A stretch of 14,917 bases of DNA from assembly GCA_023459675.1 (NCBI GenBank), contig JAEWTC010000136.1, positions 1 through 14,917 on the forward strand, written 5' to 3'. Source of the stretch: Bacillota bacterium. GTDB lineage: Bacteria; Bacillota; Clostridia; Christensenellales; Aristaeellaceae. The translations under genes were made by a program, and so were the position numbers. Under the pieces are notes generated by a model. That model made no database searches. It saw only the letters and a program-made list of their open reading frames with translations, and was not told the origin of the DNA. This document shows positions 5,701 through 12,932 of this stretch, piece by piece. Position 1 is the stretch's first letter. The number at the start of each line of letters is the position of its first letter.

Positions 5701-7176
5701 AGACCAGTTGCGGGAGCGGTCGACTGCCCTATGCCACCCATCCAGCGCCTTGGCGCGATCGAAGGCGTCCATCTGGGGGGTGAAGGTGAGGTCCGGCTTG
5801 ACGCAAGCTTTGGCTTCGTCCAGGGTGAGAACGCCGGCACCAAGGCCTGCGAGCATCGCCGCGCCCAGCGCCGTGGTTTCGGTCACCTGCGGGCGGACGA
5901 CCGGGATACCCAGGATATCGGCCTGGAACTGCATCAAAAACGCGTTCATGCTCGCGCCGCCGTCCGCCTGCAGCTGCGGCGGCCGGCTGCCGCAGTGGGT
6001 TGCCATGGCCTCCGCCAGATCGGCGCTCTGGTAGGCGATGGCCTCCAGCGCGGCGCGCACGAACTGCGCCCTGCCGCTGCCGCGCGTCAGCCCCACGATG
6101 GTGCCGCGCGCGTACATATCCCAGTACGGCGCGCCCAGACCCGTAAACGCGGGAACGATGTACATGCCGCCGGTATCCGGGATGCTCTGGGCGATGGCCT
6201 CGGTCTCGGAAGCGGAGCGGATGAGCTGAAGCTCGTCCCGCAGCCACTGGATGGCCGCGCCCGCCACAAACACGCTGCCCTCCAGCGCGTAGGTAGGCAC
6301 GCCGGAAAGCCGCCACGCCATGGTGGTTAAAAGCCCGGAGGCGCAGTCCACAGCCGTGGCGCCCGTGTTCATCAGCATAAAACAGCCCGTGCCGTAAGTG
6401 TTTTTCACCATGCCCTGCGCAAGGCACGCCTGCCCGAACAGCGCCGCGTGCTGATCGCCCGCCAGCGACGCCACGGGGATGGGCCTGCCCAAAATCTCCG
6501 CCCGGAGGTTGCCGATCACGTGCGCGGTATCCACCACCTCCGGCAGCAGCTGCCGGGGGATGGAAAGCATCTGCAGCAGATCGTCATCCCACTGCTGGGT
6601 GTGGATGTTGAAAAGCATCGTGCGGGAAGCGTTGGTGGCATCGGTCACGTGGGGGCGGCCCTCCACCAGCTGCCACGCGAGGTAGCTGTCCACGGTGCCA
6701 AAGCAAAGCTCGCCGCGCGCGGCGCGCTCATAGACGTTCAGGGTATCCAAAAGATAGGCGAGCTTCGTGCCGCTGAAATACGCGTCCGGCACCAGCCCGG
6801 TTTTCTGGCGGATGGCTTCGGCCTGCCCGCCCGCCACCAGCCGCTCCACATACGGCGCGGTGCGGCGGCACTGCCAGCAGATGGCGTTGTGCAGGCACTC
6901 CCCCGTTTTCCGGTCCCACAGCAGCGTGGTTTCGCGCTGGTTGGTGATGCCGACGGCGGCGATATCCGAAACATTCACGCCAGACAGGCGCACCGCGGTT
7001 TGCAGGGCTTCCACCTGCCCCGCCAGAATTTCATCCGGGTTGTGCTCCACCCAGCCGGGCTTGGGGTAAATTTGCCGCAGCGCCACGGCGTGCGAGGCAA
7101 GCATGCGCCCGCCCCGGTCAAACACCACGGCGCGGCTTGAGGTGGTACCCTGGTCCAACGCTACGAATACGGTCAT
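5689..7176 (-). CDS. glpK: Glycerol kinase
   Basis: The 495-residue cytosolic enzyme of the FGGY kinase family phosphorylates glycerol to glycerol 3-phosphate with ATP. The phosphate-binding motif 'DQGTTSSRAVVFD' (8-20), glycerol contacts Arg81-Glu82 ('NQRETT'), Trp101, Tyr133 and Asp241 ('AGDQHAALFGQ'), and the second-domain motifs 'GTGCFMLMNTG', 'GLGAPYWD' and 'LQADGGASMNAFLMQFQAD' are all present, so it should be active. ATG 7176 was chosen because the protein then starts at the conserved 'MTVFVALDQGTTSSR', with GGAGGG 7 bases upstream; an in-frame ATG at 7233 adds a leader unlike the family. In PTS-regulated Bacillota GlpKs a phosphorylated His lies 14 residues before the Asp of 'GDQ'; here that position is Glu227. 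No glycerol facilitator or glycerol-phosphate dehydrogenase gene is adjacent. The stop codon lies inside the structured repeat. Confidence 0.97.
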   Translation of the reverse strand: MTVFVALDQGTTSSRAVVFDRGGRMLASHAVALRQIYPKPGWVEHNPDEILAGQVEALQTAVRLSGVNVSDIAAVGITNQRETTLLWDRKTGECLHNAICWQCRRTAPYVERLVAGGQAEAIRQKTGLVPDAYFSGTKLAYLLDTLNVYERAARGELCFGTVDSYLAWQLVEGRPHVTDATNASRTMLFNIHTQQWDDDLLQMLSIPRQLLPEVVDTAHVIGNLRAEILGRPIPVASLAGDQHAALFGQACLAQGMVKNTYGTGCFMLMNTGATAVDCASGLLTTMAWRLSGVPTYALEGSVFVAGAAIQWLRDELQLIRSASETEAIAQSIPDTGGMYIVPAFTGLGAPYWDMYARGTIVGLTRGSGRAQFVRAALEAIAYQSADLAEAMATHCGSRPPQLQADGGASMNAFLMQFQADILGIPVVRPQVTETTALGAAMLAGLGAGVLTLDEAKACVKPDLTFTPQMDAFDRAKALDGWHRAVDRSRNWSSDR

Positions 7177-7217
7177 AGGATAACCCTCCGCGTTCGGTTG
7201 ATTGTATTGCGTTTCAA

Positions 7218-7265
7218 GCCGCCAAAGCGGCACGATGCGTGAATTGTATCGGCGGGTATCCCGCC
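7218..7265 (-). other. Two small hairpins in the hemZ-glpK gap
   Basis: The 154-base gap between hemZ and glpK contains GGCGGG/CCCGCC around a 3-base loop (7251-7265) and GCCGC/GCGGC around a 4-base loop (7218-7231). Neither is followed by a clear T run on the - strand, so they are at most weak terminators or leader structures of glpK. I found no convincing promoter for glpK. Confidence 0.35.
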
Positions 7266-7330
7266 CGCGTGGGGAATACGGTTGAACGCCGGGCCGCGGT
7301 TCCGCCTGTGCGGGCCGCCCGGCGGCAGCG

Positions 7331-8824
7331 TCAGAACAGCCGGTTTTTCCGTTCGATCATCTCGCCGACGTTTTCAATATACACGTCCACGTTGCAAACG
7401 TTTGGCGCGCGCTCGATGCGCAGGGTGCGCTCGGCGTACACGCGCTTGGAAATCGCCCCCGCGCCCACGGCGATCACCGTGGCGGTTTCCTCCATGATAT
7501 CCATATTATACAGGCAGACCCGGCCTTCCTTCGCGTAGCCCACGTTTTGCTGCTGTGCGGCCATATATTTCTGCCGGTACAGGTAATACGGCTGCATACC
7601 CATGGCCGCGGCAAAGGTTTCCCCCAGCGCCGCCATTTCCTCCACGGCCTGCGCATCCGGCAGGGGGGTGTTTTCCAGCCGCAGCCTGCCGCCTTTTTTC
7701 AGCGCCAGCGTGTGCACCGTCAGGCTGTCCGGCGAAAGCGCTTCGATGCGTTCTAGCGTTTGGCGGAAATCCTCCGGCGTTTCCCCGGGCAGCCCGGCGA
7801 TGACGTCCATATTGATGTGGTCGAAGCCCTGCGCCCGCGCCATGAAAAACGCGTCTACCGTCTGCTCGGCGGTATGCCCGCGGCCGATGGCCCGCAGGGT
7901 TTCGTTATTCATCGTCTGCGGGTTCACGCTGATGCGCGTTACGCCCGCTCTCTTCATGGCGGCCAGTTTGGGCACGGTAAACGCGTCCGGCCTGCCCGCC
8001 TCCACGGTAAACTCCGCCGCGCCGGGAAACAAAGCGGCAACCCTTTCGATGAACGCGGCAAAGGTTTCGTCATCCGGGGATACGGGCGTGCCGCCGCCTA
8101 TGTACAGCGCGCGCAAGTGCGCGCCGTGCCGGCGCATGAGCGCCGCCGCGGCTTCCATTTCCCGGTCCAGCGCGCGGAAATACGCGGCCACCTTTTTAGC
8201 ATTCCCGATTTCCTCGCCCGCGAACGTGCAGTACGCGCAGCGCGTGGGGCAGAACGGAACGGCAACGTACACGTCCCAATCCTTCTCGCCCGCCTGCGGC
8301 AGCGCCTGCTGCACAGAAACGATCTGCGAAAGCAGCCCGGTTTTTTCCGGGGTTACGTCAAACTCTTTCTCCAGCGCTTCCCGCGCCTGCGCGTGCGTCA
8401 GCCCCTCCGCAAGCCTTTCGTAAAACAGCCGCGTGGGGCGGATGCCCGTGAGCGCGCCCCAAACGGGCCGCTTGCCGGTGAGCTGCTTGCACAGATCGTA
8501 TAACGTCATTTTGCAGAAGCGCTTCACGGCGCGCCGCACCAGCAGCTCGCTCTCCCCCGCGGGCAGCGGCGCGGCTTTCTCCACGCTGCGCGAAAGCAGG
8601 GTGAAGCGGCAGCGCATAAACCCGTCCAGTTCCTCGTACTCGTGCGTGAGCGGGAGCATATCGGCCGTGGGCGCGGTGGCGGTGAACTGCGCCTTTTCCA
8701 GTTCCCCGGGGGTTTGCGCCACGGTGGAGACCACGGCGAAGCCCTCGGTTTCATAGAACAGCTTCAGCACTTCCCACAGCTCGTTGGAAAGGCGGGGAAG
8801 GGGCGTATGGAGACAGATTTTCAT
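7331..8824 (-). CDS. hemZ: Radical SAM coproporphyrinogen III dehydrogenase family protein HemZ
   Basis: The protein has 497 residues, close to B. subtilis HemZ. The radical SAM cluster motif CxxxCxxC is Cys192, Cys196 and Cys199 ('FCPTRCAYC'), followed by the SAM-binding 'YIGGGTP' (241-247). The HemZ-specific region before it includes 'WGALTGIRPTR' (122-132). Family members are assigned oxygen-independent decarboxylation of coproporphyrinogen III in heme synthesis, but many anaerobes carry hemZ without a heme pathway, and the related HemW is a heme chaperone, so the substrate here is uncertain. ATG 8824 lies one base past the upstream gene's TGA, so translation is probably coupled; only a weak GGGA precedes it. 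In Bacillota hemZ commonly follows the rsh-dtd-MBL genes, as here. Confidence 0.9.
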   Translation of the reverse strand: MKICLHTPLPRLSNELWEVLKLFYETEGFAVVSTVAQTPGELEKAQFTATAPTADMLPLTHEYEELDGFMRCRFTLLSRSVEKAAPLPAGESELLVRRAVKRFCKMTLYDLCKQLTGKRPVWGALTGIRPTRLFYERLAEGLTHAQAREALEKEFDVTPEKTGLLSQIVSVQQALPQAGEKDWDVYVAVPFCPTRCAYCTFAGEEIGNAKKVAAYFRALDREMEAAAALMRRHGAHLRALYIGGGTPVSPDDETFAAFIERVAALFPGAAEFTVEAGRPDAFTVPKLAAMKRAGVTRISVNPQTMNNETLRAIGRGHTAEQTVDAFFMARAQGFDHINMDVIAGLPGETPEDFRQTLERIEALSPDSLTVHTLALKKGGRLRLENTPLPDAQAVEEMAALGETFAAAMGMQPYYLYRQKYMAAQQQNVGYAKEGRVCLYNMDIMEETATVIAVGAGAISKRVYAERTLRIERAPNVCNVDVYIENVGEMIERKNRLF

Positions 8825-8825
8825 A

Positions 8826-9425
8826 TCATTTCCCGGCGAAGGTCGGCTGTCCGTGCCCCGGATAGGCGATCATCCGGGGATGGAGGTTCATGAGCTTGCG
8901 CAGGCTTTGTTTCAGATCCGCAAAACTGCCGTCGCCGAAATCGTGCCGCCCGTACCCCTGGTAGAACAGCGTATCGCCGCAAAACATGCCCTGGTTGTCC
9001 GGCAGAAGGTAGCACACGCCGCCCTTGGAGTGGCCCGGGGTATGCAGCACGGTAAGCTCCATCCCCGCCAGCGCAAGCACCTGCCCGTCTTCCACGGTGA
9101 TAGGCTTGGTTTCAATCGCCACGTTGAACTGGAAGGTGCGGCTTTCGTTTGTCACGGGGTCGGAAAGCTTGGGCGCGTCCAGAGAATGGATATACAGCGG
9201 AATCTGGAAATGGCCGCACACGGTATCCGCAACGGCAAAGTGATCAAAATGCCCGTGCGTAATCAGCGCCGCCACAGGTTTGCGGTTTCCCACCGCGGCG
9301 ATGATGCGCTCCGCCTCCAGGCCGGGATCGACGATGACCAGCTCCCCGGTATCCTCATTGATGGCAAAATAGCAGTTGGTTGGGTAATTGTCGCCGACCG
9401 GGATCGTTTCCACGTTGATGTGCAT
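8826..9425 (-). CDS. MBL-fold (glyoxalase II-like) metal-dependent hydrolase
   Basis: The 199-residue protein carries the complete metallo-beta-lactamase metal set: His57-x-His59-x-Asp61-His62 ('THGHFDH'), His132 ('HTPGHSKGG'), Asp151 ('GDTLF') and His191 ('YPGHGQPT'). This would hold two metal ions, and the small single-domain layout resembles glyoxalase II-type thioester hydrolases lacking the extra C-terminal domain. The natural substrate is unknown. ATG 9425 gives the family's typical start ('NVETIPVGDNYPTNCY'), with GGGGG upstream and an 11-base gap from dtd; a longer in-frame start at 9551 would overlap dtd and adds an Arg/Gly-rich shadow segment. The gene lies between dtd and hemZ, a long-standing neighbourhood in Bacillota that hints at a housekeeping role. 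Confidence 0.92.
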   Translation of the reverse strand: MHINVETIPVGDNYPTNCYFAINEDTGELVIVDPGLEAERIIAAVGNRKPVAALITHGHFDHFAVADTVCGHFQIPLYIHSLDAPKLSDPVTNESRTFQFNVAIETKPITVEDGQVLALAGMELTVLHTPGHSKGGVCYLLPDNQGMFCGDTLFYQGYGRHDFGDGSFADLKQSLRKLMNLHPRMIAYPGHGQPTFAGK

Positions 9426-9436
9426 AGGTTCCCCCG

Positions 9437-9886
9437 TCAGAAAAGTTTTCTGGAATCCAGTAAAATCGTCACCGGCCCGTCGTTGACCAGGCTGACGGCC
9501 ATATCCGCGCGGAACACGCCCATGCCAACCGGTATGCCCATAGCCCGCCACCTGTCCACTGCGGCCGAGTAGAGGCTGTCCGCCTTTGCGGGTTCCTCGG
9601 CGGCGGTAAAGCCGGGCCGCCGTCCGTGGCGCGCGTCGCCCAGCAACGTAAACTGACTGACCGCCAGAATTTCCCCGCCCGTGTCCAACAGCGACCGGTT
9701 CATTTTCCCCTGATCGTCCTCAAAGATGCGCAAATTCGGCACCTTCTCCGCAATGTAGAGCAGATCGGCCTGCGTATCCCCCGCCTCCACGCCCAGCAGC
9801 ACCAAAACGCCGCCGCCGATCTGCGATACCAATTGATCATGGACGGCGACGGACGCCCGGGTTACCCGCTGTACTACGGCTCGCAT
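9437..9886 (-). CDS. dtd: D-aminoacyl-tRNA deacylase
   Basis: This 149-residue protein is full length for DTD. It removes D-amino acids (and misattached glycine) from tRNA, preventing their entry into protein. The active-site motif 'SQFT' is at 77-80, the cross-subunit Gly-Pro motif at 137-138 ('NDGPVT'), and the conserved 'GKMNRSL' at 60-66. Two subunits combine to form the catalytic pocket. AAGGAG lies 8 bases before ATG 9886. The gene is normally found next to rsh in Bacillota; here a toxin-antitoxin pair separates them, with 33 bases between the antitoxin stop and the dtd start. It is probably still co-transcribed. Confidence 0.96.
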   Translation of the reverse strand: MRAVVQRVTRASVAVHDQLVSQIGGGVLVLLGVEAGDTQADLLYIAEKVPNLRIFEDDQGKMNRSLLDTGGEILAVSQFTLLGDARHGRRPGFTAAEEPAKADSLYSAAVDRWRAMGIPVGMGVFRADMAVSLVNDGPVTILLDSRKLF

Positions 9887-9919
9887 GGACGGAACTCCTT
9901 TTGTTAAATGGCGTGCTCT

Positions 9920-10264
9920 CTACACATGGCGCGGCTTGAGAGGATTGCAAACCATCTGCGATGGCTGCGAATTATCCTTATGATGATCCAGCGGAACAAC
10001 GGCAAGCGTTTTGCCCAAAGGCGCCAGTACCTTTAAAAGCGTATCAATCTGCGGGGATGTTTCCCCTTTTTCCATCCGGGCAATGATTGGCTGTTTTACG
10101 CCGCTCAGAGCTTCCAGTCCGCGCTGCGATACGCCGTGTTCCTGCCGCGCTTTAATCAACTCGCTGATAATGGCAACGCGAAGATCACTGGCCGCAAGCT
10201 CCTCCGGCGTGAACAATTCCTGTTCCACATCCTGCCAGCGTCTTCCAAGTGCTCCGTTACCCAT
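9920..10264 (-). CDS. XRE-family antitoxin, HigA-like
   Basis: The 114-residue protein has a Cro/C1-type helix-turn-helix at about 34-88, with 'SQRGLEALSGVKQPIIARMEKGETSPQIDTLLKVL' split across the usual helices. The N-terminal segment 'FTPEELAASDLRVAIISELIKAR' is typical of antitoxins paired with RelE/HigB-type toxins. It is expected to neutralise the toxin encoded just upstream and to repress their shared promoter. ATG 10264 overlaps the toxin stop by 8 bases, with purine-rich AAGGAAAGGGG upstream, so translation is coupled. The last 20 residues, rich in His, Gln and Pro, resemble nothing I know. A longer in-frame start inside the toxin gene is not credible. Confidence 0.88.
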   Translation of the reverse strand: MGNGALGRRWQDVEQELFTPEELAASDLRVAIISELIKARQEHGVSQRGLEALSGVKQPIIARMEKGETSPQIDTLLKVLAPLGKTLAVVPLDHHKDNSQPSQMVCNPLKPRHV

Positions 10265-10619
10265 TTTCCATTCCCCTTTCCTTGAGGTCTGCAAGTTCCC
10301 GCTTTGCCTTTTCAATTTCCCTAACCGGTGTTTTCTGAGATTGCTTAAGGAACGGATGCAGCAGCACGAAGCTTCCGTTGATCCAGGCCACAAACATAAT
10401 GCGATTGCGTAAAGGCCGGAGTTCCCAAATCTCACCGTCCAGATGCTTAACAAACGGCTCGCCTGCAAACGTGCCGTGCTCGCTGAGGATTTTCAGATAA
10501 TCTCTTATTTTATGCAGCTGAACACGACTGTCTTTATCATTCCGTTTTGCCAGCTCTTCGATGAACTCAGCAACAGGCTCAAAGCCGTTTCGATCCCTGT
10601 AAAAGAAAATATCGTGCAA
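10257..10619 (-). CDS. RelE/ParE-superfamily toxin, HigB-like (Gp49-type)
   Basis: The 120-residue basic protein shows the pattern of phage-derived Gp49-like/HigB toxins: an N-terminal helical pair ('FEPVAEFIEELAKRN'), the beta core 'GEPFVKHLDGEIWELRPLRNRIMFVAWINGSFVLLHPFLKQSQKTP', and a charged C-terminal helix. These toxins are mRNA interferases, many acting on ribosome-bound transcripts. The start is TTG (10617-10619), with AAAGGGG 7 bases upstream and no nearby ATG alternative, which may keep toxin output low. Gene order (toxin first, antitoxin second, overlapping) is that of higBA systems. The pair has its own promoter. GC content looks lower than in the flanking genes, consistent with later acquisition. 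Confidence 0.88.
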   Translation of the reverse strand: MHDIFFYRDRNGFEPVAEFIEELAKRNDKDSRVQLHKIRDYLKILSEHGTFAGEPFVKHLDGEIWELRPLRNRIMFVAWINGSFVLLHPFLKQSQKTPVREIEKAKRELADLKERGMENG

Positions 10620-10641
10620 AGCGACACCCCTTTACACAACC

Positions 10642-10670
10642 ATGATAACTTATTAGTATCATCCTGTCAA
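10642..10670 (-). promoter_or_regulatory. Promoter and probable operator of the toxin-antitoxin pair
   Basis: Reading the - strand, TTGACA (10665-10670) and TATCAT (10642-10647) are separated by 17 bases: a consensus -35 and a five-of-six -10 box (TATAAT expected). An inverted repeat, ATGATA (10642-10647) with TATCAT (10657-10662) on the + strand, covers the -10 box and part of the spacer, a natural binding site for the HigA-like repressor. It sits within the 75-base gap after rsh. Confidence 0.82.
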
Positions 10671-10694
10671 TTGCTTTTTCCCGAACGCCCACGT

Positions 10695-12890
10695 TTACGA
10701 CGTTCCCCGGAACACGTCCACAACGTCGGTGCGGCGTTTGAGCGCCTTGATGAGCTTATCCAGCGTTTCGCGGCTTTTTACCTGCACGACCATGGTGACG
10801 TTGCTGGTGCGGCGTTTTTTATCGCGCTTCACGTTCACGCCGATAATCGGCACGCCGATGTTGTTGACGCTGGTGGCCAGATCGCCCATCAGGGAAACGC
10901 TGTCGTAGGCGATGATGTTGATGGTGGCGTTGAACTCCCCGTCGCCGGTGTCCGCCCACTCCACGTCGATCATGCGGTCGTCGGTCGAATCGCCCACGTT
11001 GGGGCAATCCGCCTTATGCACGGTGACGCCGCGCCCGCGGGTGATGTAGCCGATGATTTCATCGCCGGGAACCGGGTTGCAGCAGCGCGCAAAGCGCACC
11101 AGAATGCCGGACTGCCCCTTGACGTACACGCCGTGGGAGGGCTTGCCCAGGTGCTCGCGCACTTCCTCCTGGGTGATTTCCTTCACCTCGGGCACGGCGG
11201 GGGTTTCGGCCTTGCGCTGCTCTTCCATCAGGCGGCTGACGACATAGGACGAGGCCATGCCGCCGTAGCCTACGGCGCCGTAGATATCGTCCAGCTCCTG
11301 AAAGGCGTAGCGCTTCAAAATGGGGTCGTAATATTCGGGCTTGAGCAGCAGGTGAATCTGCACGCCGCGCCGCTTGGCCTCGTGCTCCAGCATTTCACGG
11401 CCGCGCACCATGTTTTCCCCGCGCAGCTCCTTTTTGAAGAACTGGCGGATCTTGGCGCGCGCCTGCGGCGTTTGCACAATTTTCATCCAGTCCATGCTGG
11501 GGCCCTTGGAGCTGGCCGAGGTGATGATCTCCACGCGGTCGCCCGTTTCCAGCTCCGTTTCCAGCGGTACGATGCGGCCGTTGATCTTCGCGCCTACGCA
11601 GTGGTTGCCCACGCCGGAGTGGATGCGGTAGGCAAAGTCGATCGGCGTGGAGCCGCGCTGCATGGAAATGATATCGCCCTTGGGCGTAAACAGCAGAACT
11701 TCGTCCGAAAACAGGTCGGTTTTCAGGCTGTCGATAAATTCCTTGGAATCGCGGGTATCGTTTTGCCAGTCCAAAATCTGGCGCAGCCAGTAGAGCTTGT
11801 TGTCCAGATCATCCGCCTTCGCGCCTTCCTTATAGCGCCAGTGGGCGGCGACGCCGAACTCCGCCACGCGGTGCATGTCCCAGGTGCGGATCTGCAGCTC
11901 AAAGGGGAACGGCATGGTGCGCCCGCCGATCAGCGTGGTGTGCAGGCTTTGGTACATGTTGCCCTTGGGCACGGAAATGTAATCCTTAAACCGGCCGGGA
12001 ATCTGGTTCCACAGCGTATGCACGATGCCCAGCACCGTATAGCAGTCCTGCACGGTATCCACCAGCACGCGCACGGCGATCAGATCGTAAATCTGTTCGA
12101 AGGATTTATTCTGCTCGGTCATCTTGCGGTAGATGGAATACAGGTGCTTGGAACGGCCGTCGATCTCGTAATGGATGTTATGCTCGTCCAGCGTTTCGGA
12201 CAGGCTTTTGATCACCAGGCGGATGTTTTCCTCGCGCTCGATGCGCCGCAGGCCCACCTTGCGGGCGATGTCCTGGTAAGCCTCCGGCTCCAGGTACTTA
12301 AAGCAGATATCCTCCAGCTCCTGTTTGACGGCGTTCATGCCCAGGCGGTGCGCAAGCGGGGTGAAGATATCCAGCGTTTCCAGCGCGATGGCCTTTTGGC
12401 GTTCCGGCGGCTGGTGGTTCAAGGTGCGCATGTTGTGCAGGCGGTCGGCCAGCTTGATGATCACCACGCGGATATCCTTGGACATCGCCAGGATCATTTT
12501 GCGTAAGCTTTCGGCCTTCTGCTCCTCGCGGTTGGAAAAGTCCAGCTTATCCAGCTTCGTTACGCCGTCCACCAGCGCGGCAACCTCTTCGCCGAACTCC
12601 TTGCGGATGGTTTCAATATCCACGGTGGAGCAATCCTCCACCGTATCGTGCAACAGCCCCGCGGTGATGGTGGGCGGGTCGATCATCAAGTCCGTCAGGA
12701 TGGACGCGACGGCCGCGGGATGCGTGAAATACGGCTCGCCGCTGCGGCGCACCTGGCAGCTATGGGCGTTTTCGGCAAACTCGTACGCTTTTTTCACCAG
12801 CAGATAGCTGTCGTCGTTGGGGTTTTGCTTGCGCACGCGGGCCACCATTTTATCCAGCCCCATGCATTCGTTGGTGATAAAGGTCAGCAT
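10695..12890 (-). CDS. rsh: Bifunctional (p)ppGpp synthetase/hydrolase, Rel/SpoT homologue
   Basis: The 731-residue protein has all long-RSH domains in order. HD hydrolase: His57 ('YFTHP'), His81-Asp82 ('HDTVED'), and Asp149 with Asn153 ('ADRLHNMRT'). Synthetase: Arg246 ('GRSKHLYSIYRKM'), Asp269, 'NMYQSLHTTL' with Tyr313, and Glu331 ('ELQIRT'). Then TGS (about 394-456), a zinc-finger-type region with Cys603-Cys604 and Cys629, and an ACT domain (about 653-727). Both active sites look intact, so it should make and break (p)ppGpp, sensing amino-acid starvation on the ribosome through its C-terminal half. ATG 12890 has an ideal AAAGGAGGT 7 bases upstream. It follows recJ by 42 bases with no terminator between, so the two are probably co-transcribed. 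The gene is often named relA in Bacillota. Confidence 0.97.
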   Translation of the reverse strand: MLTFITNECMGLDKMVARVRKQNPNDDSYLLVKKAYEFAENAHSCQVRRSGEPYFTHPAAVASILTDLMIDPPTITAGLLHDTVEDCSTVDIETIRKEFGEEVAALVDGVTKLDKLDFSNREEQKAESLRKMILAMSKDIRVVIIKLADRLHNMRTLNHQPPERQKAIALETLDIFTPLAHRLGMNAVKQELEDICFKYLEPEAYQDIARKVGLRRIEREENIRLVIKSLSETLDEHNIHYEIDGRSKHLYSIYRKMTEQNKSFEQIYDLIAVRVLVDTVQDCYTVLGIVHTLWNQIPGRFKDYISVPKGNMYQSLHTTLIGGRTMPFPFELQIRTWDMHRVAEFGVAAHWRYKEGAKADDLDNKLYWLRQILDWQNDTRDSKEFIDSLKTDLFSDEVLLFTPKGDIISMQRGSTPIDFAYRIHSGVGNHCVGAKINGRIVPLETELETGDRVEIITSASSKGPSMDWMKIVQTPQARAKIRQFFKKELRGENMVRGREMLEHEAKRRGVQIHLLLKPEYYDPILKRYAFQELDDIYGAVGYGGMASSYVVSRLMEEQRKAETPAVPEVKEITQEEVREHLGKPSHGVYVKGQSGILVRFARCCNPVPGDEIIGYITRGRGVTVHKADCPNVGDSTDDRMIDVEWADTGDGEFNATINIIAYDSVSLMGDLATSVNNIGVPIIGVNVKRDKKRRTSNVTMVVQVKSRETLDKLIKALKRRTDVVDVFRGTS

Positions 12891-12932
12891 CCGGCCACCT
12901 CCTTTCGGGGAAATTATGAAGGGATTGAGAAA

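Noticed and set aside
5345..5783. Short + strand frames in the repeat array
   Set aside because: They cross the hairpins, have no binding sites, and are not conserved between repeat units.
5731..7140. Long + strand open frames opposite glpK
   Set aside because: Arg/Gly/His-rich shadow translations over a gene with clear kinase motifs.
7602..9572. + strand open frames opposite hemZ, the MBL gene and dtd
   Set aside because: Low-complexity antisense translations; the - strand genes carry intact catalytic motifs.
10443..12506. 687-codon open frame on the + strand opposite rsh
   Set aside because: It is rich in His, Ala, Val, Gly and Gln without domain motifs, lacks a binding site, and is exactly antisense to a well-supported rsh gene; an artefact of GC-rich codon use.
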